Below are positions 16,265 through 23,673 of a stretch of 64,000 nucleotides of DNA, one piece after another. This DNA is from Butyrivibrio proteoclasticus P6B7 (GTDB lineage Bacteria > Bacillota > Clostridia > Lachnospirales > Lachnospiraceae): contig NZ_JHWL01000002.1 in the NCBI RefSeq assembly GCF_000622085.1, positions 186,001 to 250,000 on the forward strand, read 5' to 3'. The translations under genes and the position numbers were made by a program. The notes beneath the pieces are model-generated. The model did not search any database, was not told the DNA's origin, and was given only the letters and a program-made list of their open reading frames with translations. The stretch's first letter is position 1, and every line of letters begins with the position of its first letter.

Positions 16265-17788
16265 TTATTGCTCGTAATATGTCTTTTTAAAGACTTTTTT
16301 AGGTATGATAAAAATATCCTTTGGATTATTCTTGCTAACGGCTATATAATCTCCTTTTTTGCCAAGGATGTAGTTGTCATTATCCCATGCTGAGAATACC
16401 TTAGTGGTCTTATGAAGGGGCCTAGCATATATACTAAGGGCACTGGTGTAGATACATGACTTGGCAGTTGGAAGCAGCGGATAGGTTTTACCAGTGTCAG
16501 CGTTCTTAAGAGATGGTATGTAATCAATATGGGGATCAAAAGAGCATTTGATCTTGGAATAGTTACTGTTGAATCTGCTCTTAGTTGCTGTAGTTACCTC
16601 TCCGTTACCGTCTATAACCAGGACTGAATTATCTTTTACCAGATAGTTGGTATCACCAGAAATTGTTCTGATAATTGCCATATTACCCTCTGGAATCAGC
16701 TTACTTGGATATACATATCCGCGGGAAATGGAATCAGTAACATATTCCTTCATGGATTTAGTATCCATCTTAGTCTTTCCGGCGTAAATAATATCACAGT
16801 TCTCAAAATAATTACTCATTCTTTCGCTGATAATATTGGCTGTTGAATGTTTATTGGATTCATCATCTATTTGTGAGAAATGCTTATATTCCTTGGCCAG
16901 AAGCTCGTATTTAAGAATTCCGCCGGCTTTTTCCGTATGACCACCGCCTGAACCTATCTTCTCAGCGATAAATTCCGCAAGCTCATTGGCTCTTGTTTCG
17001 TTAGTGCAGCTCCTTATGGAGAATTTAATACCAAAAGGAAGAACGCTGTAAACAAGACATACATCTATGGAATCGATGGCTAGAATAAAATCACCGATAA
17101 GGCCTAATATGTTAGGGTCGCAAGGGTCAGTTCTTAAAATAGCATATCCATAGTCCTTATGGTAATCTATGCCAAGTAGCGCAATTCCTGCAATCTTGGC
17201 TTCCTTAAGGGTCAGATTCATGTTCTTTAGCTTAAGGATAAGGCTTTTATCGTATTGAAGAGAATCTATCATATCTCGGTCCAGCGGATGAGAAATCTCT
17301 GAAAAGCTATGAGTGTCTGAATAAAGACCATAATAAAGAGCTGTTGCCGCATGATCGTCTATTACGTCTTCTTCATGTTCAATCTTTAAAAGATTCCATA
17401 TAACTGAGCAGCAGCTTCCAAGATTACTGCGAACTTCATTAAGCTTAGGCAATTTGGTGGAAACCTGATGATGGTCGATTACTGCTATATTCTCGGAATG
17501 GAATCTGGTAACATTACCTTCCTCATATTGGCAGTCTGTAAGGACTAAAAGATCCGGAGCCTTCTTAAGGCTTGAGACATATTCAATTGGAATCTGTAGC
17601 TTATCTATCAGATATACAAGGTTACTCTTAGCTATCTGGAAGTCTCCAGAATAGATAAAGCGAACCTTTTTATTGTATTTCTTAAAATATCTATATAAAA
17701 CATACCCAGAACAGATGGCATCTGCGTCCGGGTTATCATGGCACTGTATTACAATTGTGTCATATTGTAGCATTCTTGATAACTTCAT
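16265..17788 (-). CDS. DHH/DHHA1 family phosphoesterase with extra C-terminal domain
   Basis: About 507 residues. The first 330 form a DHH phosphoesterase: HDNPDADA near residue 17 (metal ligands), a DCQ segment near 95, the DHH triad in IDHHQ near 128, and the DHHA1 motif GSGGGHTEKAGG near 290. The family includes NrnA-type nanoRNA/pAp phosphatases and c-di-AMP phosphodiesterases. The usual GdpP membrane and GGDEF parts are missing, so an NrnA-like role is more likely. The last 170 residues are not part of the core NrnA fold and I do not recognise them. The start region holds a promoter and hairpin described separately. Confidence 0.82.
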   Translation of the reverse strand: MKLSRMLQYDTIVIQCHDNPDADAICSGYVLYRYFKKYNKKVRFIYSGDFQIAKSNLVYLIDKLQIPIEYVSSLKKAPDLLVLTDCQYEEGNVTRFHSENIAVIDHHQVSTKLPKLNEVRSNLGSCCSVIWNLLKIEHEEDVIDDHAATALYYGLYSDTHSFSEISHPLDRDMIDSLQYDKSLILKLKNMNLTLKEAKIAGIALLGIDYHKDYGYAILRTDPCDPNILGLIGDFILAIDSIDVCLVYSVLPFGIKFSIRSCTNETRANELAEFIAEKIGSGGGHTEKAGGILKYELLAKEYKHFSQIDDESNKHSTANIISERMSNYFENCDIIYAGKTKMDTKSMKEYVTDSISRGYVYPSKLIPEGNMAIIRTISGDTNYLVKDNSVLVIDGNGEVTTATKSRFNSNYSKIKCSFDPHIDYIPSLKNADTGKTYPLLPTAKSCIYTSALSIYARPLHKTTKVFSAWDNDNYILGKKGDYIAVSKNNPKDIFIIPKKVFKKTYYEQ

Positions 17789-17794
17789 CTTAAT

Positions 17795-17838
17795 ACTCTC
17801 CCTTTAATGATTATATACATTAAAGGGAGAGTCATCAA
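17795..17838 (-). promoter_or_regulatory. Promoter embedded in a hairpin that covers the DHH gene's ribosome site
   Basis: Perfect 15-bp stem: arms 17795-17809 and 17818-17832, with an 8-base loop. Read on the minus strand, the second arm ends in GGGAGAG, the only ribosome site for the ATG at 17788. A good promoter overlaps it: TTGATG (17838-17833), 17-base spacer, TATAAT (17815-17810, in the loop). A transcript from this promoter would start near 17803 and lack the first arm, leaving the site free, whereas read-through from the upstream LysM gene would fold it shut. Confidence 0.65.
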
Positions 17839-17841
17839 TAA

Positions 17842-18258
17842 TCACTGGAAAGGCGCATAATATGGAATTACAATGCATTCGCCTGCGTATACTTTGGTAG
17901 TATCAGAGATGTTATTTAGTTCTTTGATCTCATTAATGTATTTAGCAATGCTGTCATAATGCTCAGCGGAATAATTCTGAGATGCAATATCCCATATAGT
18001 GTCACCAGTATGTACTGTTACACTCTTATAATACTTATACTCTGGAGTAAAGTTATCGCTCTGGGCATCTGACATAAATGAATTAGCCATAAAGATAAGA
18101 GCAAAAACAATTATTGTTAGAACTAACATAAGAAGCGCAAATTGACGTCTTACTATTCTCCTACGTCTGATCTTGTTGTTGCGAATACGTATCTCGCTTT
18201 CTGAAAAGAATCTTGGGTCTTTATAAAGGCTTACTGCTGCATACATTGCATCACTCAT
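17842..18258 (-). CDS. yneA: LysM-domain membrane protein, YneA-like SOS division inhibitor candidate
   Basis: About 138 residues: a basic N-terminus (RIRNNKIRRRRIVRR), one membrane segment (about residues 41-62) and a C-terminal LysM domain (HTGDTIWDIASQNY...VYAGECIVIPY). In B. subtilis, YneA has this plan, is divergent from lexA, and blocks division after DNA damage. Here too the gene is divergent from lexA, with two LexA-type boxes at its promoter. I chose ATG 18258 because TGAGGTG precedes it by 5 bases. Naming it YneA is inference from layout, neighbour and operator, as sequence identity cannot be measured here. Confidence 0.75.
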   Translation of the reverse strand: MSDAMYAAVSLYKDPRFFSESEIRIRNNKIRRRRIVRRQFALLMLVLTIIVFALIFMANSFMSDAQSDNFTPEYKYYKSVTVHTGDTIWDIASQNYSAEHYDSIAKYINEIKELNNISDTTKVYAGECIVIPYYAPFQ

Positions 18259-18319
18259 GATACACCTCACATACAATATGAAACTAAACCACTATTACTC
18301 AATCAATAAACATGTGTTC

Positions 18320-18368
18320 GGAACAATTGTTCTGTTATTATATTAGCGAACAAAGTTTCGAATGTCAA
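18320..18368 (-). promoter_or_regulatory. SOS promoter with two LexA boxes (YneA-like gene)
   Basis: On the minus strand TTGACA (18368-18363) and TAATAT (18345-18340) are 17 bases apart. A LexA-type box, CGAACAAAGTTTCG on the plus strand (18347-18360, one change from CGAAC-N4-GTTCG), fills the spacer. A second, GAACAATTGTTC (18321-18332), lies just downstream of the -10. Bound LexA would cover the whole promoter. Confidence 0.8.
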
Positions 18369-18376
18369 TAGAAAAT

Positions 18377-18429
18377 CGAACAAATTTTCCGAACAAGTAT
18401 TTGATTTTTTGACTCGGTTATGATACCAT
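18377..18429 (+). promoter_or_regulatory. Candidate lexA promoter with weaker LexA-like boxes
   Basis: TTGATT at 18401-18406 and TACCAT at 18424-18429 (17-base spacer, with a TG extension at 18421-18422). Two box-like sequences start with CGAAC at 18377 and 18390, each with two changes in the right half; the second overlaps the -35. Autoregulation of lexA is expected for the family. Confidence 0.5.
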
Positions 18430-18465
18430 AAATCTGTGAACTGTATACGTTGACAGGAGGTTTTC

Positions 18466-19086
18466 ATGGAAAAAGGTAATATTTCAAAGAAACAACAGGA
18501 AATTCTGGATTATATCAAAGAACAGATTCTTGAAAGGGGCTTTCCACCAGCTGTTCGTGATATCTGTAAAGCTGTTAATCTCAGCTCCACTTCTACTGTT
18601 CATTCTCATCTTGCAACTCTTGAGAGAAATGGTTACATCAGAAGGGATCCTACTAAGCCAAGAGCTATCGAGATCATTGATGACAGCTTTAATATGATTA
18701 GAACAGAGATAGTTAGTATTCCTGTCATTGGCCAGGTGGCTGCCGGTACTCCAATTCTTGCTGAGGAGAATATAGATTCATATATTCCTATTCCAGCTAG
18801 TATGTGTCCTAAGGGTGCCAATGCCTTTATTCTTAATGTTAAGGGTGACTCTATGATCAATGCCGGCATTCATAATGGGGATCAGATTTTTGTTAAACAG
18901 TGTAACACTGCTAAGAATGGTGATCAGGTAGTTGCTCTTATTGATGATTCTGCTACTGTTAAGACCTATTACAAGGAAGATGGACACATAAGATTACAGC
19001 CTGAGAACGATTCTATGGATCCTATTATTGTTGATGACTGTACTATCTTAGGTAAAGTGTTTGGTGTAATGAGATTTTATAAATAA
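18466..19086 (+). CDS. lexA: SOS repressor LexA
   Basis: Repressor of the DNA-damage response, inactivated by RecA-stimulated self-cleavage. The N-terminal winged helix (residues 1-70) includes PPAVRDICKAV and SSTSTVHSHLATLERNGYI. The C-terminal S24 peptidase domain has the Ala-Gly cleavage site in VAAGTP near residue 90, the catalytic Ser in GDSMI near 128 and the catalytic Lys in TVKTYY near 165. The 206-residue length is normal. A strong AGGAGG lies before the ATG. Confidence 0.96.
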   Translation: MEKGNISKKQQEILDYIKEQILERGFPPAVRDICKAVNLSSTSTVHSHLATLERNGYIRRDPTKPRAIEIIDDSFNMIRTEIVSIPVIGQVAAGTPILAEENIDSYIPIPASMCPKGANAFILNVKGDSMINAGIHNGDQIFVKQCNTAKNGDQVVALIDDSATVKTYYKEDGHIRLQPENDSMDPIIVDDCTILGKVFGVMRFYK

Positions 19087-19132
19087 TTGGCTTTAATGTA
19101 CTGTTATCTGTTTTAATGTTTGACTAATAATA

Positions 19133-19166
19133 AAGCCCACAACAATCATTTGATTGCTGTGGGCTT
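19133..19166. terminator. Bidirectional terminator between lexA and rsfS
   Basis: 16-bp stem with one mismatch, AAGCCCACAACAATCA/TGATTGCTGTGGGCTT, with a 2-base centre. T-rich runs follow on both strands, fitting the convergent genes. Confidence 0.85.
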
Positions 19167-19213
19167 ATTTTGCACTTAATCATTTCATATAGATGATTAT
19201 ATATGTTTGTATA

Positions 19214-19573
19214 TTACAGCTCTTCTGCTGCGATTACCTTTCCATCTCTCCAGATTCTTTCAAGATCATAAAAAAGTCTGTTCTCACTGTCAAAGATATG
19301 TACAATGATGTCACCAAAATCAAGTAGAATCCAGTTGCCGAAGTCATATCCTTCAACGTCCTTGGTCATGTGACCTGCTCTGCCAAGCTTTTCCTGAACG
19401 CTGTCAGCCATGGCCTGACACTGGTTAATATTGGTTCCGCTTGCAATGATGAAATAATCTGCAAGAGTAGATACTTCTGTAATATCAATTACTCTTACGT
19501 CTTCACCCTTTCTATCTTCAAGGGCTTCAACAGCCATCTTGGCCATTTCCTTTGATACTTCAATTGTTGCCAT
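19214..19573 (-). CDS. rsfS: Ribosome silencing factor RsfS
   Basis: Binds ribosomal protein L14 and blocks subunit joining in starved cells. The 119-residue protein matches the family in full: LEDRKGEDVRVIDI, the ADYFIIASGTN segment and the C-terminal NWILLDFGDIIVHIF. It lies 19 bases after yqeK, in the common nadD-yqeK-rsfS order. Confidence 0.95.
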   Translation of the reverse strand: MATIEVSKEMAKMAVEALEDRKGEDVRVIDITEVSTLADYFIIASGTNINQCQAMADSVQEKLGRAGHMTKDVEGYDFGNWILLDFGDIIVHIFDSENRLFYDLERIWRDGKVIAAEEL

Positions 19574-19592
19574 AAATACCTCTTTCTAATGG

Positions 19593-20183
19593 TTATTCTT
19601 TATAAAAGTCCTTATAGTAATCGTATGCGGTCATAGTCATTTCATCAATTTCTTTTCCTATTGTCTTAAGATAGATAACTGAATCATGAAGTATGTGCGC
19701 AAGACACTTATCGATATCTGTAAATGCCTCTTTTCTAATCTGATCCATTCCTTCTAAAGGCTTACGATTCGGTTCAATAAAATCAGCTATATATACGATC
19801 TTCTCAAGCAAAGACATGTCTTCTTTTCCTGTTGTATGCCATCTTATGGCCCCAAGGATTTCTGTATCATAGACATCATACTTGGTCCTTGCGATATATA
19901 CACCAGCCTTTGCATGAAGAAGTGAGTGATTCTTTCTCTCAACCTCTGTTATATCTATTTTGTTCTTTTCACAGATTTTAATCTGTTCCTCATGGGACAT
20001 GCATTTAGCACAGTCATGTAAAAGTCCGGCAATTAAAGCCTTTTCTACATCTGCGCCATGAGCCATAGCTAGGCTCGCCGCTGTATAAGCAACGCCAAGA
20101 GTATGGACATATCTGTCGGGCTTAAGCTCTTTTTCAAGTGTAGAACTTAGCCTTTTGGTTATTTCTATAGTCTTAGTCTTCAT
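19593..20183 (-). CDS. yqeK: HD-domain nucleotide hydrolase YqeK
   Basis: Family members are symmetrical Ap4A hydrolases. The 196-residue protein has an HD domain: RYVHTLGVAYTA (first His), HDCAK (HD pair) near residue 53, the LLHAKAG His and IRWHTTG. It overlaps nadD by 4 bases (ATGA), which supports translational coupling. Confidence 0.9.
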   Translation of the reverse strand: MKTKTIEITKRLSSTLEKELKPDRYVHTLGVAYTAASLAMAHGADVEKALIAGLLHDCAKCMSHEEQIKICEKNKIDITEVERKNHSLLHAKAGVYIARTKYDVYDTEILGAIRWHTTGKEDMSLLEKIVYIADFIEPNRKPLEGMDQIRKEAFTDIDKCLAHILHDSVIYLKTIGKEIDEMTMTAYDYYKDFYKE

Positions 20184-20788
20184 TTATACAGTCCCTTTAT
20201 ACATATGTATTCTATGCATTCATCAGGAAGCATATATCTGACGCTTCTTCCAGTTCTTACTCGGTCACGGATATCTGTTGATGAAATATCAATTCTGTTA
20301 AAGGTAAGGATCCTGATATCAGCATCATAAAGCTTTTTAAGCTCACGTCTCTTTTTATCAAGAGCTGCGATATCTTCCTCTTCTCTAACTGCTGCAAGAA
20401 TAATGCAGGACTTTAAAATGTCTTTATATCTATACCAGGTATCAATGCCGATTACTGAATCTCCACCAAGTATAAGGTACAATTCATCCCCGGGATACAT
20501 AAGCTTAAGATCTTCCAGAGTATCGATGGTATAGGTGCCCTCTGGCTTATCGATTTCAAGCCTTGAGCAGGTAAAGTATGGATTGTCATTGATGGCCATC
20601 TTTACCATCTGATATCTGGTATCACCAGAAGATACTTCTGTCCTGTTCTTAAGATGCGCAAGATAATTAGGGATAAAGATAACTCTATCCAATCCAAACT
20701 GTTCTCTGGCAGCCTCTCCTAAAAGAAGATGCGCGTTATGTATAGGGTCAAAAGTTCCACCAAGTATACCAATCTTTCTGCAATCCAT
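20180..20788 (-). CDS. nadD: Nicotinate-nucleotide adenylyltransferase
   Basis: Makes deamido-NAD from nicotinate mononucleotide and ATP. It has the nucleotidyltransferase GGTFDPIHNAHL at residues 9-20 and the C-terminal ISSTDIRDRVRTG signature. The 202-residue length is normal. GAGGAGG precedes the ATG. It forms an operon with yhbY and obgE upstream and yqeK-rsfS downstream. Confidence 0.94.
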   Translation of the reverse strand: MDCRKIGILGGTFDPIHNAHLLLGEAAREQFGLDRVIFIPNYLAHLKNRTEVSSGDTRYQMVKMAINDNPYFTCSRLEIDKPEGTYTIDTLEDLKLMYPGDELYLILGGDSVIGIDTWYRYKDILKSCIILAAVREEEDIAALDKKRRELKKLYDADIRILTFNRIDISSTDIRDRVRTGRSVRYMLPDECIEYICIKGLYK

Positions 20789-20824
20789 AATTAAGCCTCC
20801 TCTGGTATATATTTATAACAGATC

Positions 20825-21139
20825 TTAAATGTCTTTTTTCTTGGACTTAGGTAACTCAATCTTTGGGTTATCCTTGAAAGGCTTGTAAAGAACAAACTTT
20901 CTTCCAATAACCTGTACAAGCTCAGAACGTGTTCTGTCAGCTACAGTCTGGGCAACCTCTTTAACGTCGTCAACACAGTTCTTTAAAACTGTAACCTTAA
21001 CGAGTTCATGAGTGTTGAAGGTCTCAGCGATAGCCTCAGTAACCTCAGGAGTTACGCTTGATTTACCTATCTGAAATACTGGCTCAAGGACCTGGGCCAG
21101 ACTCTTTAAATATGAACGTTGCTTACTGGTCAAATTCAT
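20825..21139 (-). CDS. yhbY: YhbY/CRM-domain RNA-binding protein
   Basis: Small ribosome-assembly protein with a CRM domain. The 104 residues open with LTSKQRSYLKSLAQ and contain the FQIGKSSVT and RKFVLYK segments typical of the family. I take ATG 21139, six bases after AGAGGAT, rather than an earlier in-frame start; it overlaps the obgE end by 17 bases. Confidence 0.9.
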   Translation of the reverse strand: MNLTSKQRSYLKSLAQVLEPVFQIGKSSVTPEVTEAIAETFNTHELVKVTVLKNCVDDVKEVAQTVADRTRSELVQVIGRKFVLYKPFKDNPKIELPKSKKKDI

Positions 21140-22475
21140 TATCTGTATCCTCTTCTTCAACTGGGATTGTATCTGCGTTTCTATAGTACTCGAAACTAAA
21201 TCCGTAAATTCTTACTGTATCGCCTTCCTGAATATGGAGCTTCTCAAGCTCATCAAGAATTCCATTATCCACAAGGAATTTCTGGAAGAAGGCAAAGCCC
21301 TTTTCAGAATCGAGGTTGGTATAACCAAGCATCTTCTCAATCTTGGGACCTTCTACTACATATTCAGCTGCATCGCTGTCGTAAGTAACAGTAAATGCTT
21401 CGTCGGCTTCTCTAGCCATTGTCTCTGGGAAGAATTCCTGTTCAAACACAACAGGCTTTTCTGGCATTTCAGAAAGAACTCTACTTACATAGTATAACAG
21501 TTCCTGAATGCCTTTTCCAGTAAGGGTAGATGTGGCAAAGACCTTAACTCCAAGAGGTTCATACTTATCTCTTATCTTCTGGATGATCTCAGCCTGCTCG
21601 CCCTCTGGAAGCATGTCAATCTTGTTGGCAGCAATTACCTGAGGCTTCTTGGAAATATCAGCGTTGTAGCCCTCAAGCTCCTTGTTGATAGCCTCAATAT
21701 CCTCTAAAGGATCACGGCCCTCTGTTGATGCTGCGTCCACAACGTGGATCATCATTCTGGTTCTCTCAATATGTCTTAAGAACTCATGGCCAAGACCAAG
21801 GCCCTCGCTGGCACCCTCTATAAGTCCAGGGATATCCGCAACAACAAAGCCTCTTGCATCATTAAGATCCACTACACCAAGCATTGGTGAAAGTGTTGTG
21901 AAATGATAGTTGGCAATCTTAGGCTTAGCGTTAGATACCTTTGAAAGGAAGGTTGATTTACCTACGTTAGGGAAGCCAACCAGGCCTACATCAGCAATTA
22001 CTTTAAGCTCAAGAAGAACCTCTAATTCTATTGATGGCTGGCCAGGCTGCGCATACTTAGGAGCCTGCATGGTAGATGTTGCATAGTGCATGTTACCATT
22101 TCCGCCTCTGCCACCTTTTAATATAACGGCTTCCTTGTTATCGCGGCTCATATCTGCGATAACCTTGCCGGTGCTTGCTTCTTTAATTACAGTTCCCTCA
22201 GGAACCTTAATGATAAGGTCCTCACCATTTTTACCATGGCAACGACGTTTATCACCGTCATGTCCATTTTCTGCTTTATATTTACCACCATAGTGGAAGT
22301 CAGCTAAAGTATTGATACCCTCATCAACCTTGAAGATGATATCTCCGCCTTTTCCGCCGTCACCACCATCAGGACCGCCGTTAGGAACATACTTTTCTCT
22401 TCTAAAAGAGATATGTCCGTCGCCGCCCTTTCCACTCTGTATGAAAATTCTAGCTTTATCTACAAAAACAGGCAT
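21123..22475 (-). CDS. obgE: GTPase ObgE/CgtA
   Basis: Essential GTPase of 50S assembly and stress control. The domains are the glycine-rich Obg fold (residues 1-158), the G domain with GFPNVGKST, DIPGLIEGAS and NKIDM, and a C-terminal OCT domain (about 340-430). At 450 residues it is a Firmicute-type long form with an acidic tail. A terminator separates it from rpmA, but GAAAGGG before the ATG is adequate. Confidence 0.96.
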   Translation of the reverse strand: MPVFVDKARIFIQSGKGGDGHISFRREKYVPNGGPDGGDGGKGGDIIFKVDEGINTLADFHYGGKYKAENGHDGDKRRCHGKNGEDLIIKVPEGTVIKEASTGKVIADMSRDNKEAVILKGGRGGNGNMHYATSTMQAPKYAQPGQPSIELEVLLELKVIADVGLVGFPNVGKSTFLSKVSNAKPKIANYHFTTLSPMLGVVDLNDARGFVVADIPGLIEGASEGLGLGHEFLRHIERTRMMIHVVDAASTEGRDPLEDIEAINKELEGYNADISKKPQVIAANKIDMLPEGEQAEIIQKIRDKYEPLGVKVFATSTLTGKGIQELLYYVSRVLSEMPEKPVVFEQEFFPETMAREADEAFTVTYDSDAAEYVVEGPKIEKMLGYTNLDSEKGFAFFQKFLVDNGILDELEKLHIQEGDTVRIYGFSFEYYRNADTIPVEEEDTDNEFDQ

Positions 22476-22500
22476 ATTTTTACCCTTTCACATTAGTAGT

Positions 22501-22532
22501 AAAAAGGGCTTCAAACAAATAGTTTGAAGCCC
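22501..22532 (-). terminator. Strong terminator of the rplU-prp-rpmA operon
   Basis: Perfect 11-bp stem GGGCTTCAAAC/GTTTGAAGCCC with a 5-base loop. On the minus strand it is followed by TTTTT. It sits between rpmA and obgE. Confidence 0.92.
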
Positions 22533-22546
22533 GATTAGACATAAAA

Positions 22547-22834
22547 TTACTTATTCTCTACAGGATGAACGCTAGCCTGCTTTTTATCTCTGCCCTTGCG
22601 CTCAAATCTAAGAACACCATCAACAAGTGCATATAATGTATCATCGCTACCGATTCCAACATTAACACCAGGATGAATGTGTGTTCCACGCTGTCTGTAT
22701 AAAATATTACCAGCCTTTACGAACTGTCCGTCAGCTCTTTTTGCTCCAAGTCTCTTGGATTCAGAATCTCTACCGTTCTTAGTAGATCCTACACCCTTCT
22801 TATGAGCAAAAAATTGAAGGTTCATATTCATCAT
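22547..22834 (-). CDS. rpmA: 50S ribosomal protein L27 (precursor form)
   Basis: 95 residues, with the usual [17 protein letters not shown] and [10 protein letters not shown] segments. The N-terminus has the extension [14 protein letters not shown]. In Firmicutes the LQFF/A site is cut by the Prp protease to expose the mature L27 end at the peptidyl transferase centre. The protease gene is the direct neighbour. Confidence 0.97.
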   Translation of the reverse strand: MMNMNLQFFAHKKGVGSTKNGRDSESKRLGAKRADGQFVKAGNILYRQRGTHIHPGVNVGIGSDDTLYALVDGVLRFERKGRDKKQASVHPVENK

Positions 22835-22837
22835 GAC

Positions 22838-23167
22838 TTATTCCCTCCTAAATTTAATGTTCAAAAATTTCTTACCATATTGCTGAAATATATTGTCTAC
22901 ACCAAGCTCAAAGGATCTTAATAATAGATCTGCTTCCTTTGAAGGCTCACTCTTAAACTCAAATCTGATTATACCCTTCGATTCATCGGAGCTAACAACC
23001 ATCTCATCCTTGGTGAAGGACTCAATAGAATTGATAGTGTTTATGGTAAGAACAGAGATTGCTGAGCAAACTATATCTTTACCATAATCGGCATATCCAG
23101 CATGACCTTTACATTCAATGCTCTTATAAGAATCATTGCTTGTCTTAGTGATCGTGATAGTAGTCAT
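22838..23167 (-). CDS. prp: Ribosomal-processing cysteine protease Prp
   Basis: Cleaves the N-terminal extension of L27. The 109-residue protein has the catalytic His in CKGHAGYA near residue 22 and the catalytic Cys in DIVCSAIS near residue 34, as expected for the family. It lies between rplU and rpmA with 3 bases to the latter, the standard order. Confidence 0.95.
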   Translation of the reverse strand: MTTITITKTSNDSYKSIECKGHAGYADYGKDIVCSAISVLTINTINSIESFTKDEMVVSSDESKGIIRFEFKSEPSKEADLLLRSFELGVDNIFQQYGKKFLNIKFRRE

Positions 23168-23187
23168 AATATTCCGCTAGTTAATAA

Positions 23188-23496
23188 TTACAGTGTGATC
23201 TTGTCAATCTTAACGAGAGTGAAAGGCTGTCTGTGACCGTTCTTCTTGTGATAGCCTGTCTTTCTCTTGTACTTGTAAACGATAACCTTCTTATCACGGC
23301 CCTGCTCAACAACTGTTGCGCTAACCTTTGCTGACTTAACATCATCAGCAACCTTAAGTGCCTTTCCATCGTTTACTGCAATAACATTATCAAATGTTAT
23401 GTCTTTTCCAGGCTCGATATCAAGCTTCTCAACCTTGATCTGATCGCCCTCGGAAACTTTGTACTGCTTACCGCCAGTTACAATAATTGCGTACAT
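23188..23496 (-). CDS. rplU: 50S ribosomal protein L21
   Basis: 102 residues matching L21: YAIIVTGGKQYKVSEGD at the start, then KVIVYKYKRKTGYHKKNGHRQPFT. It follows GAAGGAGG and is the first gene of the rplU-prp-rpmA operon. Confidence 0.97.
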   Translation of the reverse strand: MYAIIVTGGKQYKVSEGDQIKVEKLDIEPGKDITFDNVIAVNDGKALKVADDVKSAKVSATVVEQGRDKKVIVYKYKRKTGYHKKNGHRQPFTLVKIDKITL

Positions 23497-23577
23497 AAGT
23501 TACCTCCTTCTTCAAAAAACTCGCTAACTTTGGCGGGGCATGGCCCACTTATGCCTAGTTATGCGGCATACCATGAT
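23497..23577 (-). promoter_or_regulatory. Structured leader of rplU, candidate L21 leader
   Basis: About 75 bases of structured leader lie between the promoter and the ribosome site. Small stems are visible: TATGCC/GGCATA (23550-23555/23565-23570) and GGGC/GCCC (23536-23539/23543-23546). Firmicutes carry an autoregulatory L21 leader RNA at this place; whether this one matches that family needs a covariance search. Confidence 0.55.
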
Positions 23578-23606
23578 ATATTAGCATCACGGCGAAGTAT
23601 TGTCAA
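23578..23606 (-). promoter_or_regulatory. Near-consensus promoter of the rplU operon
   Basis: On the minus strand TTGACA (23606-23601), 17 bases, TAATAT (23583-23578). Confidence 0.88.
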
Positions 23607-23673
23607 CACATAATTTGTATTTTTTCGAAAATCTTAATTAAGGCTGTATCTGGGTTTATAAATACATGGCCAG

